A stretch of DNA of 49,083 nucleotides, from assembly GCF_000430885.1 (NCBI RefSeq), contig NZ_AUMW01000028.1, positions 1 through 49,083 on the forward strand, given 5' to 3'. Positions 6,777-15,592 of this stretch are shown here, one piece after another (within the stretch, counting starts at the first letter, position 1; the number at the start of each line of letters is the position of its first letter). The notes below the pieces were generated by a model. It made no database searches, was not told the DNA's origin, and saw only the letters and a list, made by a program, of their open reading frames with translations. A program made the position numbers and the translations under genes. The DNA comes from Desulfotruncus alcoholivorax DSM 16058. Its GTDB lineage: Bacteria; Bacillota; Desulfotomaculia; Desulfotomaculales; Desulfallaceae.

Positions 6777-8378
6777 ATGTCAAGACTAACAGCCACAATT
6801 TTAATATTTTTTTTCAGCCTGGCAATGATTATTACATTCCGTAACCAGGGCCCCGGAGTTGTTAATATCCTGACACAGGCAAATACAGCCCCGGCCGGCA
6901 GCAGAGTCACAGTGGTACAAAAATACCCGGTTAGCTCGCTTAACCCGGCAGATGCATCGGATACAGGCTCGGCCCGCATCATAACTAATATCTTTGAGGG
7001 GCTAACGCGCTTTAAACCGGGAACCGCCCTGGTTGAGCCCTGCCTGGCAAGTTCCTGGGAAGTGTCCGGCGACGGCCTAACCTGGACGTTTCATCTGCGA
7101 AAAAACGTTTATTTTCATGACGGCGCCCCCTTTGATGCCAATGCAGTGCAGGAGAATATCAACAGAATGATAAATCAATCAACTGACAAAGCAACAACTT
7201 ATGCTGACTTTGTTGTTGCCCCCATAGACAACGTTGAGGTTGCAGATAGCTATACAGTAAAATTGCATTTAAAATACCCGTATGCTCCGCTTATTAACAA
7301 CCTGGCCATACCAATGGCTGCGCCAATGATCAGCCCTGAAAGCATCAAAAAATTTAAGCCGGGCGGTCATAGCACACCGGCCGGGACCGGCCCATTTTTG
7401 CCGGCCGGGAAAATTGGCGACGGCATTTTATTAAAGGCTAATGAAAATTATTGGGACACGCCCCCGGAGGCCGGAGAAATACTTTTTTTAACCGAGCAGG
7501 ATCTTAACAAAAGAATTAAAATGCTGCTTGACGGCCGGGCTGATGTTGCTCTCGACCTTGATTTCGCCAAAACTGCAGATCTGAAGTTAAAAGGATATCC
7601 GGTTTTCCGTGCCACCGGACTGGATATGTGTTATCTTGGCTTTTACACCGATAAAAAACCTTTTAACCGCACCCAGCTGCGAAATGCCGTAGCCCTATCT
7701 ATCAATAAAAAGACCATTTTCAATGAACTGTGGTTTAATGAAGTACGCCCGGCCCTTGCCCCCCTACCGCCAACAGTGCCTGGATTCAACGCAGCCGGGG
7801 ACGTTATGTCCTTTGACCCGCAAAAAGCCGTCAGCCTGTTAAAAGGGGCCGGTTATGATAACGGAATATCCTTTACCCTGGTCACTTTTACCGACTCGCG
7901 CCCTTATTGCCCCGGAGGAGGCAAGGCACTGGCGGAAAAAATAGCCCAATCACTGGCGGAAGCCAAAATCAAAGTACAAATAATCGCCTATCCCTGGGAA
8001 GATTTTAAAATGTCTCTAACAAGGAGAGAAGGCGATGCCTTCCTATTCGGGTGGACCAGTGATAATGGCGACCCGGACAATTTTCTCTATACGCTCTTGG
8101 CCGGCAGTCAAATTGAAGGCGGAATGAATATTACTCACTATCAAAACCCCCAGCTGGATACATTACTGGCCAGCGCCAGAAACACTACCGATCAGGAAAT
8201 AAGGAGGGAGTTATACGGGCGGGCGCAGGAAACCATTAACCGGGACAGCCCGCTGATTGCGCTTGCTCACAGCCAATATCACGCGGCAGCGTCATCCCGG
8301 ATAGGTGGATTCGTTCTAAGTCCGACCGGATGGGATTCTTTTTATAAAATAACTATCAACAGCGAAAAACCAAAATAA
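6777..8378 (+). CDS. Membrane-anchored family 5 (peptide/nickel-type) solute-binding protein
   Basis: A 533-residue protein of the OppA/DppA family (SBP_bac_5), which binds peptides, nickel chelates or similar ligands for ABC import. After an N-terminal hydrophobic segment (about 5-22) come the family features: the SLNPADASDTGSARI start, DGLTWTFHLRKNVYFHDG, and the late GWTSDNGDPDNF motif. There is no lipobox Cys, so it is probably held by an uncleaved N-terminal helix or released by a signal peptidase. No ABC permease or ATPase is nearby, so its transporter partner is elsewhere or absent. GGGAGG precedes ATG 6777. It is monocistronic. Confidence 0.9.
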   Translation: MSRLTATILIFFFSLAMIITFRNQGPGVVNILTQANTAPAGSRVTVVQKYPVSSLNPADASDTGSARIITNIFEGLTRFKPGTALVEPCLASSWEVSGDGLTWTFHLRKNVYFHDGAPFDANAVQENINRMINQSTDKATTYADFVVAPIDNVEVADSYTVKLHLKYPYAPLINNLAIPMAAPMISPESIKKFKPGGHSTPAGTGPFLPAGKIGDGILLKANENYWDTPPEAGEILFLTEQDLNKRIKMLLDGRADVALDLDFAKTADLKLKGYPVFRATGLDMCYLGFYTDKKPFNRTQLRNAVALSINKKTIFNELWFNEVRPALAPLPPTVPGFNAAGDVMSFDPQKAVSLLKGAGYDNGISFTLVTFTDSRPYCPGGGKALAEKIAQSLAEAKIKVQIIAYPWEDFKMSLTRREGDAFLFGWTSDNGDPDNFLYTLLAGSQIEGGMNITHYQNPQLDTLLASARNTTDQEIRRELYGRAQETINRDSPLIALAHSQYHAAASSRIGGFVLSPTGWDSFYKITINSEKPK

Positions 8379-8510
8379 TAAGCTCAAATACAGTCTAGTC
8401 CTGGGTTTGCAGATTTAACAGTTTCCATTAAATACCGCAAATATTCAAGCTGTTTTAGTTACATAATATGCCTGTGCATCTCAAACAAATTAATCCAAGG
8501 AGGTAATTAA

Positions 8511-9191
8511 ATGGATCAAATTTATCAACTGCAACAGCAAGTCCAGAGACTACGCCAGGAAGTGAACAATATTTCTCAAATGACTTCTCAGCTGCAGCAA
8601 TTCGAGCAAAGCAATGCCAACCAATTACGGGCTTTGCAGCAGCATGAAGTTAATGCCACCCAGCAACTGCAGCGCATTCAGCAAATTTGCAACCAAATCA
8701 GCAACGATTTGAACGCTGTCAGCAGTGCAGCACAGCAGGTCACCCAAAGCATCGGACAGAACATGTTCCAGCAGGGCAGCGGTTACGGCACCTACGGCCA
8801 GCAATACGGTACTTTCGGCACTCATTTTACACCGACCACGACAACTGGTATGTGGGGTTTAACACAGTACCAGCCAAATCAATCATGGAGCACCCCGATG
8901 CAAAATTTTGGGACAAGTCAATACACCAGCGGCTATTACTCTCCCACCCAAATGGGCTATTCCTATAGCCAGCCCTTTAGCAGCCAGCTTGCAACCGGTC
9001 AGAGTTACACCCAGGGCTACAACAATCAGTTCAGGAACCAGGATGCCAATAGCTATGCCCAGAACCAGCAAATCAGCCAGATGGCTCAGCAGGCATTGGC
9101 CAACCGGATGAATCAGAATATGGGCAACTTAAATAATAACCTGAACAATTGGAACAACCAGTTTGCCTCTTACAGCAGCGCCATGTTTTAA
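8511..9191 (+). CDS. Gln/Asn/Ser/Tyr-rich low-complexity protein with an N-terminal coiled coil
   Basis: A 226-residue protein of unknown function. Residues 1-85 are a Gln-rich heptad helix with regular Leu/Ile/Val positions (LQQQVQRLRQEV onward), a likely coiled coil. Residues about 88-226 are low-complexity and poor in charged residues: repeated Gly-Tyr, Tyr-Gly, Ser-Gln, Asn and Gln, ending in a stretch of Asn, Leu and Trp. The composition resembles prion-like or spore-coat-type disordered proteins. There is one Cys and no signal peptide or membrane segment. AAGGAGG precedes ATG 8511 and a strong terminator follows, so it is a genuine single gene, probably well expressed. A spore-coat or exosporium role is only a guess. 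Confidence 0.8.
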   Translation: MDQIYQLQQQVQRLRQEVNNISQMTSQLQQFEQSNANQLRALQQHEVNATQQLQRIQQICNQISNDLNAVSSAAQQVTQSIGQNMFQQGSGYGTYGQQYGTFGTHFTPTTTTGMWGLTQYQPNQSWSTPMQNFGTSQYTSGYYSPTQMGYSYSQPFSSQLATGQSYTQGYNNQFRNQDANSYAQNQQISQMAQQALANRMNQNMGNLNNNLNNWNNQFASYSSAMF

Positions 9192-9203
9192 ACTGCTCAA
9201 TTG

Positions 9204-9224
9204 AAAGCCCCGCAAGGGGCTTTT
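9204..9224 (+). terminator. Terminator after the low-complexity protein gene
   Basis: AAAGCCCC / GGGGCTTT stem (9204-9211, 9216-9223) with a GCAA loop and TTTT tail. Confidence 0.85.
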
Positions 9225-9326
9225 ATCAACATTTTTCTATTAGATTGGACACCAAAACCCCCTTAACATTTTTTACCACATATTTTATAATATGGTAAAT
9301 AATTCAGCACTGGGGGGTGAGGTGGG

Positions 9327-9575
9327 TTGGCCAAAATGCTCAAAGAAGGGGCATCTTACAGCCAGCGCGAAGTAGTTGACTTACTTGTGGAGTTTTCATC
9401 TTTTAAAGATCGTGTGCAAAAAAAATTTAAAGTGCTGGCCAATGAGCTGGACGGGAAAAACAATGAACACGATCTGTGGGTGAATCTATATCTTATCTCG
9501 AGCGATTACGCTGAAGAAGCCAACGTTAAACGCCATAAGCAGGTACAAGCTGACAGCATGCAAAAGATTTCTTAA
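9327..9575 (+). CDS. Small hypothetical protein
   Basis: An 82-residue charged, mostly helical protein with no motif I recognise. The start is TTG 9327, about 7 bases after GGGGGGTGA; ATG 9336 is an alternative with GAGGTG upstream. It has no membrane segment and no Cys. It stands between two terminator-like hairpins, so it is probably a single-gene transcript. Confidence 0.6.
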   Translation: MAKMLKEGASYSQREVVDLLVEFSSFKDRVQKKFKVLANELDGKNNEHDLWVNLYLISSDYAEEANVKRHKQVQADSMQKIS

Positions 9576-9589
9576 TCAAATTAAATATT

Positions 9590-9618
9590 GGGGACACACC
9601 CCTTCGGGGAATGTCCCC
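9590..9618. repeat. Strong stem-loop without T-tract, upstream of the RND gene
   Basis: GGGGACA (9590-9596) pairs with TGTCCCC (9612-9618), with an inner CCCC-TTC-GGGG helix. No run of T follows. A second dyad, ATCAACCGGGTTGAT, lies at about 9636-9650. It could end the gene at 9327-9575 or act in the leader of the exporter gene. Confidence 0.5.
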
Positions 9619-9722
9619 AACGATAGCCCGGCGTTATCAACCGGGTTGATGCTTATTGATGCGGTTACCATGAAAAAGGTTTTTTAATCGCCCCGGCGAA
9701 TTAATTCCCGGGGTGATTTAAC

Positions 9723-12700
9723 GTGCGCATAACAGAACTGGCCATAAAAAAGCCGGCGGCTATGACCATGATCATTTTATTTTTTGTTGTCCTGGGCCTG
9801 ACCGGATATACAAAATTGAGTTCGGACCTTTTTCCCAAAACCAATATCCCCTATATAACCGTAGTTACCTATTACCCCGGTGCCGGCGCTGAGGAAATTG
9901 AGAAACAAGTTTTAAAACCGCTGGAGGAAGCAGTGGCTCCGGTAACCGGCTTAAAGCAAAACATTGCCACGGCATCCGAGGGCCTGGCTTTAATGGTGCT
10001 GGAATTCAGCATGTCCACGGATGCGGACGGCGCAGTTTCGGATGTGCAAAAAGCGATAGATGAGGCAGCCAACAAACTGCCGGACGGAGCCGAAACGCCG
10101 GTAATCAGGAAATATAACTTCAATGAACAACCCATTATGACACTGGTTCTTTCAGGTAACCGCCCACTTGATGAGTTAAATAGGATTGCTGAAGATAGCG
10201 TTAAGCAGCGCCTCGAGTCGTTGCAGGGCGTTGGCCGGGTTGAAATACTGGGCGGCCGCGAGCGGGAGGTTCAGGTACTGCTTGACCGCGGGAAGCTAGA
10301 TAATTACGGGCTCTCCATCAATTACATAATTGAGCGCATCGGTATGGAAAACGTAAATATACCTGCCGGCACTCTTCATTTTTCCACGGATACCCAATTT
10401 ACCGTTCGCCTGCTGGGCGAGTTTAACAACCTCAGTGAGCTTGCCAATTTGAACATTCCCATTAGGGGAGGCACTGTAAAACTCGGCGAGTTAGGGACAA
10501 TTACCGAGGGCAACGCCGACATTACCCACAAGTTTCATCTAAATGGACGGGAAGCCGTGGGTATTACGATTCAAAAGCAAAGCGACGCCAGTACTGTTGA
10601 AACCGCATCCCGTATTGAAGAGGAATTAAAGACACTCAATTCGCTGCTCCCCGGCGGGACCAAATTAATCCTGGCCCAAAACAGCGCCACTTTTATCAAG
10701 GATTCCCTAAACGAGACGGTTCGCACCCTGGTGGAAGGAGTTTTGATGTGCGGGCTTGTGCTGGCTTTGTTCCTACGGCGCTGGCGGTCTGTCTTCACCG
10801 TAATGCTGGCCATACCCACTTCCATAATCAGCACTTTCCTGATGATGTACCTGGCAGGCTTTTCCTTTAACCTGTTATCCCTGATGGGACTCACCCTGTG
10901 TGTGGGCATACTGGTGGACGACAGTATCGTTGTGCTGGAGAACATCCACCGGCACCGGTCCATGGGCAAGGATCCGGTGACGGCAGCAATAGACGGCCGA
11001 ATGGAAATTGGGATGGCCGCCATTGCCATCACCGCTCAGGATGTCGTTGTCTTTCTGCCCATAGCATTTTTAAACGGTATCGTGGGGCAGTTTTTTCGCC
11101 AATTCGGACTTACCGTAGTCTGTGCAGCATTATTTTCTCTCTTTGTCTCTTTTACCATGACCCCTATGCTTTCAGCACACCTGGATAAGAAGAAGGCGAA
11201 AACAGCCGAAATAAAAGATAAAGAAAGAGTTGCTTTGCTAAAACGCTTTGATGTCTTTTTTAACAGGATGTTATTAATCTATAAAAATTCTTTGCTCTGG
11301 TCACTGGGCCACCGCAGAATAGTAATGGGAGGCTTGCTGCTGGCATTGATGATTACGGCAGCCTTAATACCAACCCACATGATCGGCTCTGAATTTATGA
11401 CTACTCCCGACCAGAACCGCTTTACTGTGGAGGTTGAACTTCCTTCGGGGAGTTCCCTGGAACGAACCGAAAAAATTGTGACCGCGTTGGAAACAAGACT
11501 GGGCACGCTGCCTGAAGTCGAAAACACCTATAGCCGGGTGGGGGGAGGCCGGTCAATTTTTGGCGGCACGGGATCCCACCTGGGTGAGATAGATGTCATG
11601 CTGGTGGACAAGACGGAGCGCAAGCGTTCTGTTTGGGATCTGACCGGCGAGGTACGCTCCTGGAAAGAGGACTATCCGGGAGTGAAAATGGTGGTAACAG
11701 AGGAGCAGGTGGTGGGAGCAGGCGAACAGGGAGCCCCAATTCAGCTGGAAATAACAGGTCCCAACCAGGATAAGCTGGCCGGGCTGGCCGGGCAAATTGA
11801 GCAAATAGTTAAAACCACACCAGGGGCGGTGGATGTCCGGTCAACCTGGAAACCGGCAGGTGAGCCTGAATTACAGGTTCAAGTAGACCGGGAAAGGACG
11901 GCGGCCTGCGGCCTGTCCGCCGGTGAAATTGCCCGCACCCTCAGGGCGGCGGTAACTGGAGAAACGGCCGGTCAATTAGACAGCGGAAATAACGACCTTG
12001 ATATCAGGGTCAGGCTGAACCAAACCGGTTTGCAGGACATTAACTCGGTGCGCCAAATTACGGTGGCTAATTCACGGGGCGAAAATTACCCCGTGCAAAC
12101 CCTGGCTGATGTCGAACTGGGCAGCGGGCCCACTGTGATCAACCACCAGAACAAACAGCGGCTGATCACTATCTCTGCCAACATCAAGGACAGGCCACTG
12201 GGTGACATCACCGGAGATATCGACAAGCGTATAGCCGGATTGAGTATTCCGGCAGGGTACCATGTGGAATACTTTGGCAGCCGCAAGGATATGGAGGAAT
12301 CCTTTAGAGATTTATTTATGGTGCTCGCTCTTTCCATTCTTCTGGTTTATATGATCCTGGTAATACTGTATGAATCTTTCCTAACCCCGGTTTTACGCCT
12401 GTTGTCGCTTCCGTGCGGCATGATCGGGGCGTTATGGGCTTTGTTCTTAACCGGGCAAACCTTTAATCTGATGAGTTTAATTGGACTGGTCATGCTGGAC
12501 GGGCTGGCGGCCAAAAGCGGCACCCTGCTCATCGATTATACCAATACTTTGCAAAAAAAAGGGCTTACCCTGCGCGAAGCGCTGGTGGAAGCAGGGACCA
12601 CCAGGCTCCGGCCCATCGTCATGACGGCCCTGACCATGATCGCGGGAGTCACCCCAACAGCCCTGGCCCTGGCGGCTGGGAGCGAACTGCGCCAGAGTAT

Positions 12701-12836
12701 GGCCATAGCACTGATTGGCGGGTTGATTACCTCTACCCTTCTAACCCCGCTGGTTGTACCGGTTGCCTATTCAATTGTAGAGGATATTAAAAAATTAAGG
12801 TATAAAAAGCAAGAAATCAGCAAAAAATATACCTAA
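9723..12836 (+). CDS. RND-family efflux transporter (HAE1/AcrB-like)
   Basis: A 1037-residue resistance-nodulation-division permease: TM1 at residues 12-30, a large extracytoplasmic loop, six further helices (about 335-530), a second loop, and a final helix group. The TM4 motif GILVDDSIVVLENIHRH contains the paired Asp of the proton relay, and PIAFLNGIVGQFFRQFG and MLDGLAAKSGTLLIDY are further family signatures. It exports hydrophobic or amphipathic compounds using proton flow. No membrane-fusion or outer-membrane partner gene is next to it, as in the single-protein Gram-positive member SwrC/YerP. The start is GTG 9723, 5 bases after GGGGTGAT. A 60-residue membrane protein gene follows 24 bases later. 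Confidence 0.94.
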   Translation: MRITELAIKKPAAMTMIILFFVVLGLTGYTKLSSDLFPKTNIPYITVVTYYPGAGAEEIEKQVLKPLEEAVAPVTGLKQNIATASEGLALMVLEFSMSTDADGAVSDVQKAIDEAANKLPDGAETPVIRKYNFNEQPIMTLVLSGNRPLDELNRIAEDSVKQRLESLQGVGRVEILGGREREVQVLLDRGKLDNYGLSINYIIERIGMENVNIPAGTLHFSTDTQFTVRLLGEFNNLSELANLNIPIRGGTVKLGELGTITEGNADITHKFHLNGREAVGITIQKQSDASTVETASRIEEELKTLNSLLPGGTKLILAQNSATFIKDSLNETVRTLVEGVLMCGLVLALFLRRWRSVFTVMLAIPTSIISTFLMMYLAGFSFNLLSLMGLTLCVGILVDDSIVVLENIHRHRSMGKDPVTAAIDGRMEIGMAAIAITAQDVVVFLPIAFLNGIVGQFFRQFGLTVVCAALFSLFVSFTMTPMLSAHLDKKKAKTAEIKDKERVALLKRFDVFFNRMLLIYKNSLLWSLGHRRIVMGGLLLALMITAALIPTHMIGSEFMTTPDQNRFTVEVELPSGSSLERTEKIVTALETRLGTLPEVENTYSRVGGGRSIFGGTGSHLGEIDVMLVDKTERKRSVWDLTGEVRSWKEDYPGVKMVVTEEQVVGAGEQGAPIQLEITGPNQDKLAGLAGQIEQIVKTTPGAVDVRSTWKPAGEPELQVQVDRERTAACGLSAGEIARTLRAAVTGETAGQLDSGNNDLDIRVRLNQTGLQDINSVRQITVANSRGENYPVQTLADVELGSGPTVINHQNKQRLITISANIKDRPLGDITGDIDKRIAGLSIPAGYHVEYFGSRKDMEESFRDLFMVLALSILLVYMILVILYESFLTPVLRLLSLPCGMIGALWALFLTGQTFNLMSLIGLVMLDGLAAKSGTLLIDYTNTLQKKGLTLREALVEAGTTRLRPIVMTALTMIAGVTPTALALAAGSELRQSMAIALIGGLITSTLLTPLVVPVAYSIVEDIKKLRYKKQEISKKYT

Positions 12837-12860
12837 ATCCATGAATAGGAGGCGGTATAG

Positions 12861-13043
12861 TTGCAAGGTAACACTACCAGCTGGGTTGTTGCCGGTTTGG
12901 GCGTAATAGTTGCGCTAATTGGCTGGTACCTTGGCGGTCTTTGGGGAGCTGGCTTGCTTGGCTTTGGTCTTGCACACATTCTTTTAGGCATTCTGGATAT
13001 GTTCAGACCCACGGTTAAGTCAGAGCCATTGGAAAACCGTTAA
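12861..13043 (+). CDS. Tiny two-helix membrane protein after the RND exporter
   Basis: A 60-residue protein with two hydrophobic helices (about 8-25 and 28-47), Gly-rich, with a short charged tail. TTG 12861 has AGGAGG 8 bases upstream. It lies 24 bases after the RND stop and is very probably in the same transcript, so it could be an accessory subunit or stabiliser of the exporter. Function unknown. Confidence 0.7.
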   Translation: MQGNTTSWVVAGLGVIVALIGWYLGGLWGAGLLGFGLAHILLGILDMFRPTVKSEPLENR

Positions 13044-13090
13044 CACATTAACTCAGATTGCATTCATTCAGCACTTATAGTTATTCTTAG

Positions 13091-13131
13091 ATAGCGAAAG
13101 CCGGCACGGGAAACATGCCGGCTTTCGCTAT
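13091..13131. terminator. Bidirectional terminator between RND and coo operons
   Basis: A 16-bp perfect stem, ATAGCGAAAGCCGGCA / TGCCGGCTTTCGCTAT, with a 9-base loop, lying between convergent transcripts. Confidence 0.85.
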
Positions 13132-13151
13132 TTCAATTTTTAGTCCGCCTT

Positions 13152-13649
13152 TCAGTCCGTCAACTGACTTATAAATTCCTTTCTCTTTTCATCACTCAAC
13201 TCTCCCGGATGAGCAAACAACAAGGCCCCGGTGGGGCAGGCCGAAACACAGGCAGGCACGCCCCCATCATTAAGGCAGGCCCGGTCACACTTCACGGCCT
13301 TACGCTCCATCAGGTCGCTGTGAATAACCCCGTAAGGGCAAACCATTACACACATCCAACACCCGGTACACTTGCCGCTTCCACCATCATTGGTCACAAC
13401 CCCGGACGAGTCACGGTGCATCGCACCGGTTATGCAGGCGTCGATACAGGGAGCGTCTTCACAGTGACGGCAGTTCAGCGGCACCTTTTTATCCCGAACC
13501 TGACTGACGAAGATTCTGCCGAGCAGCCTTTCGCCTGCAAGCATAGCTTTAATTAAGTTACCAGCTTTACTGTGGGCCGCGGCACAGGCCAGTTCGCAGG
13601 AGCGGCAGCCAAGACACCGGTCATGCCTGATCAATAATTCTTTATGCAT
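13152..13649 (-). CDS. cooF: CooF-type iron-sulfur electron-transfer protein
   Basis: A 165-residue polyferredoxin with four Cys-rich motifs: CLGCRSCELAC, CRHCEDAPC plus IDAC, CTGCWMCVMVCP, and a split last motif (CDRACLNDGG, CVSACP). It fits four [4Fe-4S] clusters as in CooF. It takes electrons from the CooS dehydrogenase B/D clusters and passes them to the partner oxidoreductase. It starts 12 bases after the CooS stop and is the last gene of the FAD oxidoreductase-cooS-cooF operon. The C-terminal tail is charged and lacks a membrane helix, so it is soluble. Confidence 0.92.
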   Translation of the reverse strand: MHKELLIRHDRCLGCRSCELACAAAHSKAGNLIKAMLAGERLLGRIFVSQVRDKKVPLNCRHCEDAPCIDACITGAMHRDSSGVVTNDGGSGKCTGCWMCVMVCPYGVIHSDLMERKAVKCDRACLNDGGVPACVSACPTGALLFAHPGELSDEKRKEFISQLTD

Positions 13650-13661
13650 TAATATCCCCCC

Positions 13662-15563
13662 CTACCATTCCCTGGAGGGAAGTCCCAACCCGCGCCGGCG
13701 CTCCTGCAGGGCTTCGAAAACCAGCCTGGCACCTTTATGCGGATCGGGTTCCACAATGAAATAGCCGCCAAGAATATCCTTAATGCCCGACGTCAGCAGT
13801 GAAGTTACTTCAGCGCTGCCCAGCACGGGCGGAACCAATCCCAAATGCACCGGAAGCCCAAGCGTTATGGCGTATGTCCCGATTGCGATTGCTTTTTCAG
13901 TTTTGAATTCAGGCGCCGTTGCCGCCACCGGTAATTTATCCACATCCACTCCCAAACGGTTGGCAACTGCCACCGCCAGGTCCACTGCTCTGGAGTTGTC
14001 CACGCATGACCCCAGGTGTAATATCAGCGGCAGCGGGCCACCCAGGCCGGCCGCCTCGCCTATGGCCGTAAGCACTGCCTTCAGGCCGGAACCGGCATAT
14101 TGCCCCACGGCTTCGGGAGTCAGCAGTCCATGCCGGGCATATGCACCGGCACCGCAACCCGTGGCCAGCAATAAAACATCACGGGCAGCCAGTTCTTTGG
14201 CAACAGTTAAAAAGTTTTCATCCTGGGGCACCTTAACGTTGTTGCAGCCCGCAACAAGCACCACGCCCTGGATATTGCCGCTCGCTATATTATCAACCAG
14301 AGGCTTTAAGGGGTCAGCAGAATCAACCGCGGCAAGAGCGCCCAGCACAGCTTCCACGGAAAAACCCGCCACCACTTTGCTCTTAATGTCAGGTATGGTG
14401 GTTGGCCTTCCCTGGCGCTTTTTAAAAGCTTCCAGGGCCAGACTAATGATCTCGCGGGCTTTTTCCCGTGCTTGCTCAAGATCTACGTCAATATGCACTG
14501 CACCCGAAATTTTAGCCATGTCCATAGTGGTAACCAGGGGAGTGCCCGAGCATTCAGCCACCGAAGCCAGGGCGGGATAAACACATTGATAATCCACCAC
14601 CATGGCATCCAGTGCTCCGGTAAGCATAGGCAATTCCTGGGAAATTGAATGGGTTAAAGGAGGAATGGCGTGGCGCATCAAAACTTCGTTTCCTGTGCAG
14701 CAGACACCGACAAGATTAATTCCTTCCGCGCCAACTTCCCTGGCATCCTGCTCCATTTCCCCGGCCACCTGCACCAGCACCTCGCTGATTACGGGATTAT
14801 GGCCATGCAAGGCGATATTAACAGAGCCTTCCTTCATTACCCCAAAATTGGCTTCCGTTACTACTGGTTTGGGAGTGCCAAACATTATATCTGCCAGGTC
14901 CGTGGCAATATGACTCCCGGCCATATCCGCCACTGCGCAGCTGATGCCGCCCAGCAGTAGGTTAACGTGGTCGGCGTCCACTCCCAGGTGCGTCCTGTGC
15001 AGCATTTCAGATATGGTATTTTCAATGCCGCTGGGCAATACACCCAGCCCGGCCAGTTTTTCAACCCTGCTTTCAGTCATTACCGCAGTTGCCCAGGGCA
15101 TCGGGCCCTCCCTTTCACCAAATTGCCCCAGGGCTAATCGAACCAGTTCCTCTGCCAGTTCAGACACTGGCAAATCAGTATTGATCCCCATTTTAGCCGC
15201 CAGTGCTTTTAACTTTTCCTCATCACGCACACCATAAGCCGGTGCCTTACCGTGTAATGCTGCGTGCAGCGCGTGGGCAAGGTGCTTGGCGTGCCCGGAA
15301 TGGGCCGCGGTGCCGGCCGCAATTGCCCGAACCAGGTTACGGGCAACGATGGTATGGGCATCAGCGCCGCAAATACCCCGCCGGGGCCCGTCGGCAAAAG
15401 GGCTGACGCGACATGGTCCCTGAACACAATTGCGGCAGCACACTCCCAGTTCACCAAACCCGCACTGGGGTTTTTGCTGTTCATATCTGTCCCAAACAGT
15501 CTCTATGCCCTGGTCCGCTGCCACTTTGATTAACCGGTTGACTGCCGGATCCTTGGATTTCAT
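13662..15563 (-). CDS. cooS: Anaerobic carbon monoxide dehydrogenase catalytic subunit
   Basis: A 633-residue Ni-Fe CODH that oxidises CO to CO2 with two electrons. Cluster ligands are in place: D-cluster Cys34 and Cys42 (CGFGELGVC), and B-cluster Cys43, Cys46, Cys51 and Cys65. The C-cluster set is seen as His in GHNPVISE and Cys in GVCCTG, DYQC, AGCNN, ATGCGAGA and HLGSC. The Lys/His acid-base region EKAIAIG is also present. AGGAGG lies before ATG 15563. It is the middle gene of a three-gene operon with a FAD oxidoreductase and CooF. This context matches the class linked in Carboxydothermus to NAD(P)-dependent electron transfer and oxidative-stress defence (CODH-IV), not the CooMKLXUH hydrogenase class; no acetyl-CoA synthase genes are here. 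Confidence 0.97.
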   Translation of the reverse strand: MKSKDPAVNRLIKVAADQGIETVWDRYEQQKPQCGFGELGVCCRNCVQGPCRVSPFADGPRRGICGADAHTIVARNLVRAIAAGTAAHSGHAKHLAHALHAALHGKAPAYGVRDEEKLKALAAKMGINTDLPVSELAEELVRLALGQFGEREGPMPWATAVMTESRVEKLAGLGVLPSGIENTISEMLHRTHLGVDADHVNLLLGGISCAVADMAGSHIATDLADIMFGTPKPVVTEANFGVMKEGSVNIALHGHNPVISEVLVQVAGEMEQDAREVGAEGINLVGVCCTGNEVLMRHAIPPLTHSISQELPMLTGALDAMVVDYQCVYPALASVAECSGTPLVTTMDMAKISGAVHIDVDLEQAREKAREIISLALEAFKKRQGRPTTIPDIKSKVVAGFSVEAVLGALAAVDSADPLKPLVDNIASGNIQGVVLVAGCNNVKVPQDENFLTVAKELAARDVLLLATGCGAGAYARHGLLTPEAVGQYAGSGLKAVLTAIGEAAGLGGPLPLILHLGSCVDNSRAVDLAVAVANRLGVDVDKLPVAATAPEFKTEKAIAIGTYAITLGLPVHLGLVPPVLGSAEVTSLLTSGIKDILGGYFIVEPDPHKGARLVFEALQERRRGLGLPSREW

Positions 15564-15592
15564 TTATTTATACCTCCTATCTCGTATAAAAG

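Noticed and set aside
10571-11032. Minus-strand open frame of 153 codons within the RND gene
   Set aside because: Shadow of the RND coding sequence, without ribosome site or recognisable motif.
13783-14580. Open frame of 265 codons on the plus strand
   Set aside because: Antisense to cooS, low-complexity Ser/Ala/Thr/Pro composition, no ribosome site.
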